Assembly (NCBI GenBank): GCA_002337045.1
Contig: DDFF01000008.1
Location: forward strand, 496,001-560,000
Direction: 5' to 3'
DNA from: Bacteroidetes bacterium UBA1935
GTDB taxonomy: Bacteria > Bacteroidota > Bacteroidia > Chitinophagales > Chitinophagaceae
Length of the DNA: 64,000 nucleotides
Of the stretch, positions 59,501-64,000 are shown piece after piece. Each line of letters starts with the position of its first letter. Position 1 is the first letter of the stretch. A program made the translations under genes and the position numbers. Below the pieces are notes generated by a model. It saw only the letters and a program-made list of their open reading frames with translations, made no database searches and had not been told where the DNA came from.

Positions 59501-60225
59501 ATCAGGCAATCGGAAGTAATGTAGGGGGATCTGTAGGCCAAGATATGCCAGATATGCCTGCACGCCCGTACCCGACTTATGAACAGTCAAGTAAGGGGCC
59601 AACTTATTTGGGTAAGACATTTCAATATTGGGGAAATGGAGAGGAAGATATGGTAGCTGGTTTTAATAAAGCGTTTAATGACAGAAATAACTACTTCGTA
59701 AATGGTACTGATCATACTTGGTCAGAAGCAAGCGAGAGGTACGCTGCCGGTATGAAATCTGGTCAGGAAATGGTTAAAAAAATAATATCTGGAGAGATAA
59801 AGCTAGCAAATGATGAGACGATAAAATTAGTCGGACATAGTCAGGGTGGAGCGCATGCAGCAGGTATGGCATCTGCGTTACAATCTGCTTATAATAGTGG
59901 GCTAATTAAAAACAGAGTAGAGCAAATCGTGTACATAGCCCCTCACCAACCTACTGAGTTCACAACTCCCAATGGTATACCTTCGTTGCAATATAGTCGT
60001 CGAAGTGATCTTGTATCATCAAAAGGGTTTGTTAGTACAGGAGTCGTTTCAGGAGGATCAAAATATGGTGCAGTTAAAGGGGTTGATAAGTTTATTCGTA
60101 TGCCTGATATGACAGGTAAAGGAAATGGTATTTTTGGCAAAAGAGGTGGCCACAACGTAGGAACGTTCGCGCCAATTTTTAAACTAATACCAAGTCAAAA
60201 ACCAAGTTCTCCACCACAACAATGA
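50596..60225 (+). CDS. Giant secreted RHS protein with C-terminal lipase-like toxin domain
   Basis: A 3209-residue protein with a Sec signal peptide (LLLSLITLLACQLVQAQ). Residues about 30-1830 form a long beta-rich, Cys-containing region; YD/RHS repeats run from about 1848 (TTYTYDSRNLLRNQITPDGG). The RHS-associated core lies near 2913-2957 (YDFDARMYNPMIGRWMSVDP, then AVDPDGK), after which a variable toxin domain begins. That domain is an alpha/beta hydrolase: the nucleophile elbow GHSQGG is at 3080-3085 (Ser3082), with a late His3186 in GGHNVG as candidate catalytic His. It fits a phospholipase-type RHS effector that acts on envelope lipids. The signal peptide sets it apart from T6SS-delivered RHS proteins. 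The downstream gene overlaps its stop (ATGA). Confidence 0.85.
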   Translation: MYRKLLLSLITLLACQLVQAQNFYLFPNEYVQKVKSHTIAASSSYPYTMTAVQDGLFSSTSITTGATSYTDGVFKSTLGYVKVGVNKDTALIVAKYKYLVTIDLINRQAYSGATPATTKTIALEISYDPDSLKPYTDVAVFKFSGYHRFQASITKIEDISGTTPVTVPIGSLAKNFYVETGVITDEYNTTSISSIPIYAVSYLTNSDNNLHIKWGTNMSLDNLIQPVEFELEWTYVDDYRYDFSNHTGSHFFQSGSFSGNIPYDFRKNSTRVRLKENTYDIPLVYEGGAIVYRIRIVRPTQTNYRDVIYGAWNTADAGTVSSTDIGRAYLIPSAHMGDNLNWQYTINFAEEGKYKHVINYFDGSLRGRQTQTKINTDSLYIIALDKSYDYEGHPAIQTLPTPLQQTYLGYRDDIVKVGSSRPYSPSDYDRVSCSQPDSLPPLLGTSVAGNYYSSANTDTAGVQKFVPDAKGYPIIQSIYSPDNRLLWQGGAGYDHQLWTLHGTRYEYTEPLDGELDFYFKNEAGVASSFPKKVTMDPNLQSSFTISNPAGKPIATGLIGLPSSTTPIESIGGQNTAPFCSNILNGVQQNVSANGISINKKFYVEIDGDHSIQYRVKIPAYSLGCGNISVLARANYDFSATDECGIPRIPRTTGTLGFDSVVTSMPAGFDYYSSTATLYPLSKGNHTVNKSLLFNRYEVNYRVRQGVLALEAAQCSPNEKSFIRTSVENAGVPCINNITKDSCGNRKYRMIQELYPDAKYGAYGKNSDGSFAMDSVCFDSSGVRVHTVRIPQSSNGNSIFTAMQVCNIRYSPCVSSVAPTTILHPSCLKFRYQDDCITMPTSVTKNGRTYTDIKNLPVDTFIYIFNDTIATALLSLHPEFCKTAFCDDGEYIEELKSFQTQKQAVQGNRFVLDSIIAHDPLYIKANSTDKPGIKTRLSFMKNNTDKRIDKIALEQAYCAAGNGQEVQHNAKFLYANEILNTQFVDSPVKQQYFEALKSLYLGNRSYILQKALDSTSATCAPCTSARMTLVEPAVFPRLFSSNSNTIASDINMPTWLKDVFNNSMDPSYNPSGFNPPPSNISDSLINKTKDSLASGTVDAIVRKLVNCSINQDTLALIKSRLLYYVGLGSDLTPAVIKTALTDVNVSVNDLCHSFLVAYNTDKDEQEYTYDCGRPELYTDLKSFLNRSEVKSVIMDADYAGSGYQTINLNATNSFENKIATKLGLSSNSDPVWVEGFLDTIKYSSTFFLKYVKLKITKPSTSTSISFYFKRKSSSSPYLDTASSLAVNDVSCLNDDDGLHTGYASQYTAVADYYVSGVTTVSRRYYIWSRDIPLMVQPGNKLPLACLTCVDIKNALKAFKADKATYGYDDAGNHPFADITLTNYLNYKLNKRHTYYEYINLMKGCAVSDSVELPNHFAFIRYYTSSDAIADSIVDRIGRYTSRKIIDTRIKYYGTGITHIGLDFSVVPYDSVLRCKNDLITLGGNAGATVHYLPTDALKVLRSTTCTPAPYITTYGSFSKDIAGIYNGKNLMYVDSAFTYTGSYANAYAHASLLANLKNYISSCSNSFLLKDAQLYRTDDYNSTNKQNYLAYVFALEGKSRNDIRDSIDAYNLKFRLAGVSTKALKYDDPMCGENKRDLYICTSDQSTHPGTTRLNSIFSSVSGQLGSYKLFLAGTSNAQVINSNLKVYRKANGVHWYRYFDASNNLYNAYLEPPINSPFDINTLKLDSVRIGPGTDSLKRFTAYMHYDGNTAEVIPCRGYASFVLGYGQRVQDVVLYNKPGSLDCLDSIDCEYLIQEQAILAGKARYAFYFDSTVASHSNKMYRYILDNTRDTLLLCTQNAKNMVTLYYYDLNGNLQRTVPPAGVDASGNAAHTKVTTYTYDSRNLLRNQITPDGGTTNFYYDAVGRLAFSQNDKQKALGKFSYTLYDELSRPKETGEVVLTSPNASAPVYVENSFNDENYPTDTLIRYVKTQTRYDVVITTYDTMKTDIGAIAGENLSTQDNLLNRVSTVTYYLSKAADYSGGTDPTPHFATYYSYDAVGNVKTVSYNCPAMLQAKQQYKRVDYDYDQISGKVNMISYNHGRPDQFYQRYQYDADNRIILAETSNDGLIWNRDASYTYYKHGPLANTKIGNNQIQSLDYAYTIQGWLKTINGDVLRTDKQMLPDGSTGNVTYARDAMAHAIDYFNNDYKAVVNTVNGFNFGGPAKGLYNGNIARTTTAIRGVSNSGGANDNMRASYTYDQAQRLVKAAYESITESSLTTASTAKFANNYKYDLDGNLTWLTRYNGASTVAKIDSIHYNYATNTNRLGYADDVVNNISGGTDFQKGQVAGNYSYDAIGNMTQDNQANLKMEWNLYGKLRSVDFLTSSPKKKLWYDYDGQGNRVRKDMVTNIGGGSESHVGEYYVRDASGNILTTYKFNTTFSKISLIKLTNTGIYSDPNFPKYVNAVAVTGSYVKGFADKAIDVTGTWADGQTDKPASFYFQNSPALYGNILTGTSAADYLNDLQAYDASAAPQIFSNTLMGSPTEAANLIDEVLNYTVEGKKLLEHLDEQLPDMELNQLWTNIGIDATRTPVHVQNADTLYKWMKLNNQQPAVVGAIQTLVMDPGVNPQAQAFYHAVMQDDIIFESTNLRGAGSTFTTQVENLVHANAEQSQVMEFLDGWANTGDWLAENTTQSDRLQLVYRADPDNVLADWIAIAPDVEVLDTVLANAEDVLAFDYYDARVSTNSTYNVGLPPMDPVNIYSFGPVVDTTSLAEHHIYGSSRLGVQNYKDSLYRQTYNVNTSITPLTGLSSPAVWYDNRYNDLIDASVKEPYGNSHVGELTLGRTLGYRNYELTDHLGNVLATVLDRKTGHNPGGGASSYDYYLPDISTAQGYYPFGQRMKEWHSEVGDTVYKFGFNGKLKNDEPYGQFNQYDFDARMYNPMIGRWMSVDPLASKYPAMSPFNFAGNTPIQAVDPDGKIIVFVNGLMLDQAIGSNVGGSVGQDMPDMPARPYPTYEQSSKGPTYLGKTFQYWGNGEEDMVAGFNKAFNDRNNYFVNGTDHTWSEASERYAAGMKSGQEMVKKIISGEIKLANDETIKLVGHSQGGAHAAGMASALQSAYNSGLIKNRVEQIVYIAPHQPTEFTTPNGIPSLQYSRRSDLVSSKGFVSTGVVSGGSKYGAVKGVDKFIRMPDMTGKGNGIFGKRGGHNVGTFAPIFKLIPSQKPSSPPQQ

Positions 60226-60833
60226 TAACAAATATGAAAACGATACTTTTTTTATTTATACCAATTTCTATACTATTTGGATCTGCATGTGTGGGGATTA
60301 AGACAAAACTAGACAAGCAAGATTTGAGCTGGTTGACGCCTTATGTAGCGGGTGATATGTTGATATTTTCATCATCAGAAGGCTTAAGTGACACGAGCTA
60401 TATTGTAGAGAAAAAGGTGTACTATTCTGATTACAAGCCAAATGGAATTACTCCAAAATATATTCCTCAGATTGGTGAAATTGTTTACTATAATTCTAAA
60501 ATGTTCAATGAAACGAAGAAAGAAAGTATAATCGCAGTTTTTAAAGACGTGCCGGATAAACCAGCATATTGGATAGTAAATTATTATAATAGTTTATTTT
60601 CAAGTGATAAATATGATAATCAAATTAAAGTAGATAGTGACATCACTATAAATGGTATTAGATACCAAGATATATGGCTTATTTCGGGTAGTGATACTGC
60701 ATGGAAACCCCAAAAAGAAGTTGAGTACAATACTATACCCAGAATAATATATTGGAGTAAATCATTTGGTTTAATTAAGTATGTTACATACAGCGGTATA
60801 GTGTGGGAATTGAAGACAGTTATACATAAGTAG
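60222..60833 (+). CDS. Lipoprotein, candidate immunity protein 1
   Basis: A 199- to 203-residue lipoprotein (start at 60222 overlapping the RHS stop, or at ATG 60234). The signal peptide FLFIPISILFGSAC ends in a lipobox with Cys. The mature part contains DLSWLTPYVAGDMLIFSSSE...LSDTSYIVEKK and later IIYWSKSFGLIKYVTYSG. The next lipoprotein has the same layout. Coupling to an RHS gene with a lipase-like toxin end, plus an envelope location, makes immunity against that toxin the natural inference; lipoproteins serve as immunity proteins for other lipase effectors. Confidence 0.65.
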   Translation: MITNMKTILFLFIPISILFGSACVGIKTKLDKQDLSWLTPYVAGDMLIFSSSEGLSDTSYIVEKKVYYSDYKPNGITPKYIPQIGEIVYYNSKMFNETKKESIIAVFKDVPDKPAYWIVNYYNSLFSSDKYDNQIKVDSDITINGIRYQDIWLISGSDTAWKPQKEVEYNTIPRIIYWSKSFGLIKYVTYSGIVWELKTVIHK

Positions 60834-60883
60834 TAGTAGCTTAGTGGTAATTATCTAATAAAGCTGATGTTTAATTGCTACAT

Positions 60884-61459
60884 ATGAAATTTCAAGCAAA
60901 ATTATCATTGTTACTTTTCTGTATTTTTTCGGCCATTGGGTGTGGAAATTGTGAAAAATTAGCTTTGACTAATGAAGAAAAGGCGTGGATAAATCATTTT
61001 AATGTTGGACAGCAGTCTTATTATATGAATTCTCATGGCCTGTTGGATACACTTGAAGTTAAATCAGTCGTTAGTTATTTTACTCAATGCAATAAAATCG
61101 AATTGTCTAACTATCAATATGAGGTTTATGGAGTCACGTTCAAATTTAGGTCAATACAGTCATACAAAATTCGAGAACCATTTATAACTATTTCTACTGA
61201 AGAATGGAAGCATCATATTCCGGAAATAATATTCGCTAATCTTGGCCCATTTTTGAACAATTTGCAGAATAAACTTCCTACTCCAATTGATACTACCATT
61301 AGAGGGGTGAGTTTAAAGTCAGTGTATTATTATGCTAAAGGGTTAAACACTGAACAATTTGGTGAGAAAGAGTACTTTAAAAGTTTCTTTTGGAATAAAG
61401 AAGTCGGCTTAGTTGCATATTCGACCATTGATGACGAAACATATATAAAAATAGATTAG
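60884..61459 (+). CDS. Lipoprotein, candidate immunity protein 2
   Basis: A 191-residue lipoprotein from ATG 60884 (an in-frame TTG lies three codons upstream). The signal peptide LLLFCIFSAIGC ends in a lipobox Cys. It has EKAWINHFNVGQQSYYMNSH, GLLDTLEVKSV and later FFWNKEVGLVAYSTIDDETY, matching the layout of the preceding lipoprotein (Trp, then a Gly-x-x-x-aromatic stretch, Gly-Leu-x-Asp-Thr, and a late W/F-x-K-x-x-GL-x-x-Y-x-T). Distant duplication is likely, as in immunity-gene arrays left over from exchanged toxin tips. Confidence 0.6.
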   Translation: MKFQAKLSLLLFCIFSAIGCGNCEKLALTNEEKAWINHFNVGQQSYYMNSHGLLDTLEVKSVVSYFTQCNKIELSNYQYEVYGVTFKFRSIQSYKIREPFITISTEEWKHHIPEIIFANLGPFLNNLQNKLPTPIDTTIRGVSLKSVYYYAKGLNTEQFGEKEYFKSFFWNKEVGLVAYSTIDDETYIKID

Positions 61460-61510
61460 CAACATTGTTGTCACATAACAAAGCTTGATGAAAAAAAATA
61501 AACCGAATGT

Positions 61511-61546
61511 ATTGACCTTAAACTCCTAAGGGCGTTTAAGGTCAAT
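61511..61546. other. 13-base inverted repeat in an intergenic gap
   Basis: ATTGACCTTAAAC (61511-61523) pairs exactly with GTTTAAGGTCAAT (61534-61546) around a 10-base loop. No T-run follows, so it is not a standard terminator. It lies between the second lipoprotein and the HEPN-like gene. Confidence 0.5.
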
Positions 61547-61647
61547 TGTGATGGAAGTGTGCATTATGTTTCTTCCAGAGTAAATTAAAGATCCAAGAAG
61601 CTTGAAAAAAGTGGTATACCTATAAAGAAGTAACGATCATTCTTGGA

Positions 61648-62529
61648 ATGAAAAAAAGAATAAGTAAAATTTGCAATTACATAATGGGTATATTAACTCG
61701 AACTCTATTAAATGAAAATCCTAAAAATGGCGTTTACGAATTGCGCTTTCAAGTATCTGATATTTATAACCGATGCGCACAGAAAGTTTCAGAAGCTTAT
61801 AGAGCTACCACATTCTTGTTTCATGCAATAGATGCTTATCCACAAGATGTGTTTGTGCCAATGTTGATTGATTTTATCCCAATCACCTATACCGATCCTG
61901 TTGAAGGAGATAAGATACCGCAAACCAAAGTTCGGCAATGGGTATATAGAAACTGTTTTTCTAACTTTTTGGCAGGTGCTGCAGAGTCATTAATTGCTTC
62001 AAGATTATTACTGGAAATTCAGACACTAGCTAAGGAAAGTAATAATGTTATTCATGATAAGGCTCATTTAGACGAAAAACTTGACAAGGTTGAAGTAAAA
62101 TCCAGAAAGCTATCTATTCCTGATTTATTCGAAGAGGTAAAAAAAGGTCTAGGTTTAGAAATACTTTCTTTTGAGAAAGAGATACTTAGTATCAACAGTG
62201 TGAGAAACTGCATTGTTCACAATGACGCATTGGTACTGCAAAAGTATGGTAAAAATGGAGGTGTTGGTTTGGAACTTCACTATGTAGAAAATGTTGCAAA
62301 AATTCAAGTTGGCAACGAATGGGTATTGTTGACCAAAGAAGTGAAGGAAAAACAAATTCAAACTACTGCTTTGGGCATGCAAAATGTTTGCAAAATGGTT
62401 AGTTTCCCCTTAGGTAGTACCATTGAACTTAACCCTGAGTTGATTAATGCAGTTGCCTATACTTGTAATCTATTTGCAGAGTATTTGTTCAGGCAATTCC
62501 AAATTGAAACACCAGGTAAAAGTGAATAG
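61648..62529 (+). CDS. HEPN-motif protein
   Basis: A 293-residue soluble helical protein. Residues 186-191 read RNCIVH inside SVRNCIVHNDALV, the Rx4H signature of HEPN domains, which are often RNases in toxin-antitoxin, abortive-infection and CRISPR-associated proteins. A preceding helix (NFLAGAAESLIASRLLLEIQ) could be the first helix of the fold. The N-terminal part has Arg/Tyr-rich helices of unknown role. The gene stands alone, 188 bases after the lipoprotein. The motif is short, so the RNase role is a hypothesis. A second ATG (61684) is possible as start. Confidence 0.55.
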   Translation: MKKRISKICNYIMGILTRTLLNENPKNGVYELRFQVSDIYNRCAQKVSEAYRATTFLFHAIDAYPQDVFVPMLIDFIPITYTDPVEGDKIPQTKVRQWVYRNCFSNFLAGAAESLIASRLLLEIQTLAKESNNVIHDKAHLDEKLDKVEVKSRKLSIPDLFEEVKKGLGLEILSFEKEILSINSVRNCIVHNDALVLQKYGKNGGVGLELHYVENVAKIQVGNEWVLLTKEVKEKQIQTTALGMQNVCKMVSFPLGSTIELNPELINAVAYTCNLFAEYLFRQFQIETPGKSE

Positions 62530-62596
62530 AAACCATATACTATAATTGATTTCTTAATTAATCCTATTAGTTTTACTGCCACTAAAATTTATATCC

Positions 62597-63232
62597 TTGA
62601 AAAAACTACTATTATTAACCCTGTTATTGGCTGGGGGCATGAGTTCCGCGTATTCTCAGATAGGAGCCAGGATCAGCCTTGTAACACCTCGTGGAGATAT
62701 GGGAGCTGTATTTAAAAACGGTCTTTCTTACGATTTGTGTTATATGCTGGATCGGCGCAAGGGGCGTATACGTTCTACACTCGGATTATCATTTACTTCT
62801 TTAGCTCCCAGAGCAGATAGTTTTCCTACCTATCAGGATGGTGCCGGAAATTCCGGAAATGGTAATTCTGTTATGCCGGAGCTAAGGGTTTATAAGCCGA
62901 TGAAGAACTATGCTTTCTATATAGATAATAGTTTTAGGATATTCAGTGTTCAACAGTTTAGTTTTTATGCCGGTGTACGCCTTACTATGGGCTTATCTAA
63001 ATCTTCTTATGATACCTATGATAAATATAACCCGACATATGTGAATGCAGGCGCAAATGATAATTACTACGGTGGTTTAGGAGCTAGTATACAAGGTGTT
63101 TACACAATAAGTTCACATGCGCAGGTATGTGCGTTTATTGGTCATAATGCTTTAGTAGCAACAGATTGGTCTTACAATTTTTCACATCATTTTTTCGGGC
63201 TGGGGCTCAATTATCGTATAAAAGCTAACTAA
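62597..63232 (+). CDS. Small outer-membrane beta-barrel protein
   Basis: A 211-residue exported protein. The start is a TTG (62597) directly before a good signal peptide (KKLLLLTLLLAGGMSSAYSQ). The mature part has alternating strands with aromatic ends (FSFYAGVRLTMGLS; NYYGGLGASIQGVYTI) and ends FFGLGLNYRIKAN, typical of 8-10-stranded outer-membrane porin-like proteins. It overlaps the next gene start by one base, so the two are co-transcribed. Not recognised beyond the barrel type. Confidence 0.65.
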   Translation: MKKLLLLTLLLAGGMSSAYSQIGARISLVTPRGDMGAVFKNGLSYDLCYMLDRRKGRIRSTLGLSFTSLAPRADSFPTYQDGAGNSGNGNSVMPELRVYKPMKNYAFYIDNSFRIFSVQQFSFYAGVRLTMGLSKSSYDTYDKYNPTYVNAGANDNYYGGLGASIQGVYTISSHAQVCAFIGHNALVATDWSYNFSHHFFGLGLNYRIKAN

Positions 63233-63993
63233 TGAAACAATTAATTACACTTATTCTTTTAGCATCAATATTGCTTTTCAACGGATGCTCTAAATACAAA
63301 AAGAATGTACAGGACTATTATCCGAAGGTCAAAGTAACAAGTGCCTCACTTCAAGATGACGGTTCTGTTGTAGTTACCGGTACAGTTATCAGCGAAGGTG
63401 CTGACAAAATAATGTACAGAGGATTCTGTATGGATGTTGTTTCTAATCCTAAAATGACTAGTAATCAGATGGTCATCAATGATCCAGAAGCGAGTTTTAC
63501 AGCAACCTACAAGTCATTGAGTAAATCGAATAAATACTATTTCAAAGCTTTTGCTGCAAATAGCTATGGTTATTCTATTGGTGAGGGTGAAGTCACCATT
63601 GATTCAGTGTATATAAAACCACCAACAACACCTTGTACATTGCCTCTTGATACTTTCACTGAGAATAATACGGTAACAACAAAAAGCGAAAAAATTAGAA
63701 ACAAATATGTATATAGTTCTACACGGTTCAGAGCTACTACTGACAATCATACAATTGATCTGGAGTTCAAGATCAAGCCTGTAAGCGGAGTGTATAAGAT
63801 ATGGGAAAATACAAGCAATAATGATAATGTAACAATATTAATGGATCGCACTTATGTAACAAACGGAGCCAAACTTTACGTAACGGAGATTGATAACAAA
63901 ACTATAGAGATCACTGTTTGCAGCATGAATTATTATGATGATCTGTTTCGTAGCTGTACTTCAAGTATGAAATTAAGGTTTACCTATCCGTAA
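63232..63993 (+). CDS. Lipoprotein with fibronectin-like domain
   Basis: A 253-residue lipoprotein: signal ILLASILLFNGC with lipobox Cys. Residues about 35-130 resemble a fibronectin type III-like domain (VKVTSASLQDDGSVVVTGTV, MYRGFCMDVV, KYYFKAFAANSYGYSIGEGE), common in Bacteroidota surface lipoproteins. The C-terminal 120 residues are beta-rich with a Cys pair. Its start overlaps the stop of the barrel gene (TAATG). It is complete, ending seven bases before the window edge. Confidence 0.7.
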   Translation: MKQLITLILLASILLFNGCSKYKKNVQDYYPKVKVTSASLQDDGSVVVTGTVISEGADKIMYRGFCMDVVSNPKMTSNQMVINDPEASFTATYKSLSKSNKYYFKAFAANSYGYSIGEGEVTIDSVYIKPPTTPCTLPLDTFTENNTVTTKSEKIRNKYVYSSTRFRATTDNHTIDLEFKIKPVSGVYKIWENTSNNDNVTILMDRTYVTNGAKLYVTEIDNKTIEITVCSMNYYDDLFRSCTSSMKLRFTYP

Positions 63994-64000
63994 ATAACCC

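Noticed and set aside
61511..61546. Rho-independent terminator after the second lipoprotein gene
   Set aside because: The stem is perfect but AT-rich, and no T-run follows on either strand; kept only as an unexplained inverted repeat.

Overview
The window comes from a Bacteroidota chromosome, most like the Chitinophagaceae. Reasons: several promoters have the Bacteroidota form (TTG, about 19-23 bases, TAnnTTTG); Shine-Dalgarno sites are weak or absent; there are large outer-membrane and RHS-type proteins; and there is a DUF4248 gene. I ran no database search, so all family calls rest on motifs read by eye. LEFT, 1-12.4 kb, conserved chromosome: a membrane protein that probably runs off the left edge, EF-Tu (tuf), a class V aminotransferase, a FadL-like outer-membrane protein, tRNA-Trp, secE and nusG. 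On the minus strand follow a small helical protein, a large usher-like outer-membrane protein with a small pilin-like protein upstream of it, an MscS channel and dapD. The block ends at tRNA-Val(TAC). MIDDLE, 12.4-37.4 kb, integrated element: a large serine recombinase is read antisense into tRNA-Val, and its last 13 codons and stop lie inside the tRNA gene. Then come two small minus-strand genes, a DUF4248 gene and a noncoding stretch with eight copies of TGTAGCA in both orientations (possible iterons or operators). From 16.0 to 36.8 kb runs one tightly packed plus-strand block of 20 genes. It holds many small proteins with N-terminal membrane segments, a transglutaminase-like protein, a run of beta-rich small proteins (two clearly paralogous), two spike-like proteins, two membrane-anchored peptidoglycan-binding proteins, two lytic transglycosylase-like proteins, a 1992-residue methyltransferase-helicase fusion (DarB / strawberry-notch type) and a RadA-like ATPase. 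I see no terminase, portal, tape-measure, relaxase or conjugation gene. My best reading is a provirus of a tailless, probably membrane-containing virus, which may be undescribed; a packaging ATPase is not evident. An XRE regulator with two GGTAAAATACAA repeats upstream closes the block, followed by a receiver-like gene broken by one in-frame TAG. RIGHT, 38.5-64 kb: seven tightly spaced genes encode a beta-barrel outer-membrane protein, a TANFOR-like protein, an OmpH/Skp-like protein, a lipoprotein, a 2065-residue secreted giant, a small secreted protein and a 3209-residue RHS protein with a signal peptide and a C-terminal lipase-like domain (GHSQGG). Two related lipoproteins downstream are candidate immunity proteins. 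A HEPN-motif protein, an outer-membrane beta-barrel protein and a lipoprotein finish the window. Whether this right-hand cluster belongs to the integrated element is unknown, because no second copy of the tRNA-Val end was seen.
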